From Cordylochernes scorpioides (lineage: Eukaryota; Arthropoda; Arachnida; Pseudoscorpiones; Chernetidae), in assembly GCA_030710605.1 (NCBI GenBank), contig CP092874.1, positions 41,542,963 to 41,606,962 on the forward strand: 64,000 nucleotides of DNA, in the 5' to 3' direction. Position numbers and translations under genes: made by a program. Below the pieces are notes generated by a model. That model did no database searches, was not told the origin of the DNA, and saw only the letters and a program-made list of their open reading frames with translations. Of this stretch, positions 63,020 through 64,000 are shown piece by piece (position 1 is the stretch's first letter; every line of letters starts with the position of its first letter).

Positions 63020-64000
63020 ATACAAAGTGGGTTCATTAATTTCCAGGACTGCTCTGTATCTTTGAAAAAATAAAACAAATAAAAAAACTAATTTAATATT
63101 TTTCAAAATATGCCCCTCCTGCCTAAATACACCTGTTCCATCTTTTTTTCCAATTGTCGAAGCAGGAGATAAAATCACTTTTTGAGAGGTTCCTCAAGGT
63201 TGCCTTCGATTCAGCTTGTATCATATAAACGTTGTCAAATTTCCTTCCTTTTAACTTCATTTTCAATTTAGGATAGAGAAAAAAGTCGTTGGGGGCTAAG
63301 TCGGGGGAATAGGGTGGATGAGGGATCTGTATGGTTGAATGCTTGGCCAAGAACTGCAAAACAACATGGGCTGTGTGCGGCCGCGCATTATCGAGGTGAA
63401 GTATCCAGTCACTGTTTTGCCATCTTTCAGATCTTTTAAGGCGCACTGCCTCCCTTAAGCGCCTCATTATCCCCAAATAAACCTCTTGATTAATTGTACG
63501 TCCGAAAGGAATAAATTCACGGTGAACCAAACCATTATTATCAAAAAATGTAACAAGCAATGTCTTGACTTTGGATTTTGTAAATCTTGCCTTTTTGGGT
63601 TTCGGTTCCCCTCTTTCAATCCATTGGCTGGATTGACGTTTGGTTTCCGGGTCATACTGATACACCCATGTCTCATCCCCGGTAATGATTTTTTGCATCC
63701 ATTCTGGATCGGTCCGAGTCATTTCAACCATGTTTTTGCAGACATCCATTCTAACCTCCTTTTGTTCCTTTGTTAGAATCCGGGGAACAAATTTTGAAGA
63801 CGTCCGGATCATGTCCAAATCTTTTGTTACTATTTGATGACACAGTCCTACAGATAGTCCAGTCTCTGAATATAAGTCTTTAATAGAAATTCTTCTGTAA
63901 GATTTGATTAATTCCTTTATTTTGAGCTTGTTTTCCTCGCAACGTATTGATCTTGGACGCCCAGTATGCTGATCATCGTTTACCTTTTCCCGAACTTTTA
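63020..64000 (-). mobile_element. mariner transposon, cut by the window edge
   Basis: The left terminus TACAAAGTGGGTTCATTAATTT with TTTCCAGGACTG (compare TTTCCAGGAATG in the 55.3-kb mariner) lies about 100 bp from the transposase stop. The right half lies beyond 64000. Confidence 0.8.
63123..64000 (-). CDS. mariner transposase (DD34D), N-terminus beyond the window, no lesion seen
   Basis: Open without interruption from the window edge to the stop at 63123, about 291 residues (full mariners have about 345). Visible in order: DDQHTGRPRSIR, a helix-turn-helix (ISIKDLYSETGLSVGLCHQIV), RTSSKFVPRILTKEQK, GDETWVYQYDPETK (first Asp), WIERGEPKPKKAR, LLVTFFDNNGLVHREFIP, LHLDNARPHTA (second Asp) and YSPDLAPNDFFLYPKLK (third Asp, 34 residues after the second). 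All catalytic residues are present, and the C-terminus CFDNWKKRWNRCI is normal. It catalyses cut-and-paste transposition into TA. It may be the youngest DNA transposon here. The start codon is off-window. Confidence 0.92.
   Translation of the reverse strand, partial: KVREKVNDDQHTGRPRSIRCEENKLKIKELIKSYRRISIKDLYSETGLSVGLCHQIVTKDLDMIRTSSKFVPRILTKEQKEVRMDVCKNMVEMTRTDPEWMQKIITGDETWVYQYDPETKRQSSQWIERGEPKPKKARFTKSKVKTLLVTFFDNNGLVHREFIPFGRTINQEVYLGIMRRLREAVRLKRSERWQNSDWILHLDNARPHTAHVVLQFLAKHSTIQIPHPPYSPDLAPNDFFLYPKLKMKLKGRKFDNVYMIQAESKATLRNLSKSDFISCFDNWKKRWNRCI

Overview
The window looks like a repeat-dense, AT-rich arthropod genome segment. Evidence: one innexin gene (invertebrate gap-junction family), R1/I- and jockey-like LINEs, Ty3 and copia LTR elements, mariner-type DDE transposons, Helitrons, and a broken copy of an uncharacterised zinc-binding protein family that I recall from arthropods. 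I cannot name the species; a chelicerate or another non-dipteran arthropod is possible. There are no bacterial-type operons. Nearly everything is mobile DNA at some stage of decay.

Layout. 1-8.5 kb: a possible gene 3' end, a LINE fragment, a DDE transposon with long terminal inverted repeats (TIRs), a copia fragment carrying a second copy of that transposon, and a mariner stub. 10-19.7 kb: a LINE tail, then a long LINE whose ORF2 is split by a Ty3 element with one intact 1272-residue gag-pol ORF. 20-25.4 kb: foldback elements and AT-rich DNA. 25.7-26.7 kb: the innexin, the only convincing host gene. 27.7-37.7 kb: a hammerhead repeat, a tRNA-Gly-like locus, three Helitrons, a 188-bp palindrome and a degenerate Ty3 whose 3' LTR is split by a Helitron plus a gag/protease-only LTR element. 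37.7-45.5 kb: a pogo-like MITE, a 122-bp minisatellite, and a broken arthropod gene split by a LINE that is itself hit by an LTR-like insertion. 46.6-50.1 kb: an inverted array of hammerhead ribozyme units and an internally deleted long-TIR transposon. 51-53.3 kb: a Ty3 fragment with a CpG-rich LTR. 55.3-56.6 kb and 63-64 kb: two mariners. 60.4-61.1 kb: a young TRIM. 62.2-62.6 kb: another hammerhead repeat.

The unifying and most interesting theme is self-cleaving RNA. I find four sequence families with hammerhead-type cores. Family 1 is a unit of about 310-320 bp, tandem and inverted at 46.9-48.3 kb, with four intact cores. Family 3 is a 337-bp-period repeat at 62.2-62.6 kb. Family 4 resembles the minimal hammerheads known from Penelope-like elements and has three copies. 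Family 2 (20453-20520, exact duplicate 20825-20892) carries every hammerhead core box and all three helices. Its strands are in an order that cannot fold as a nested hammerhead: two abutting hairpins would have to assemble the core by loop-loop pairing. That is my candidate for an undescribed system; it is inference from sequence only.
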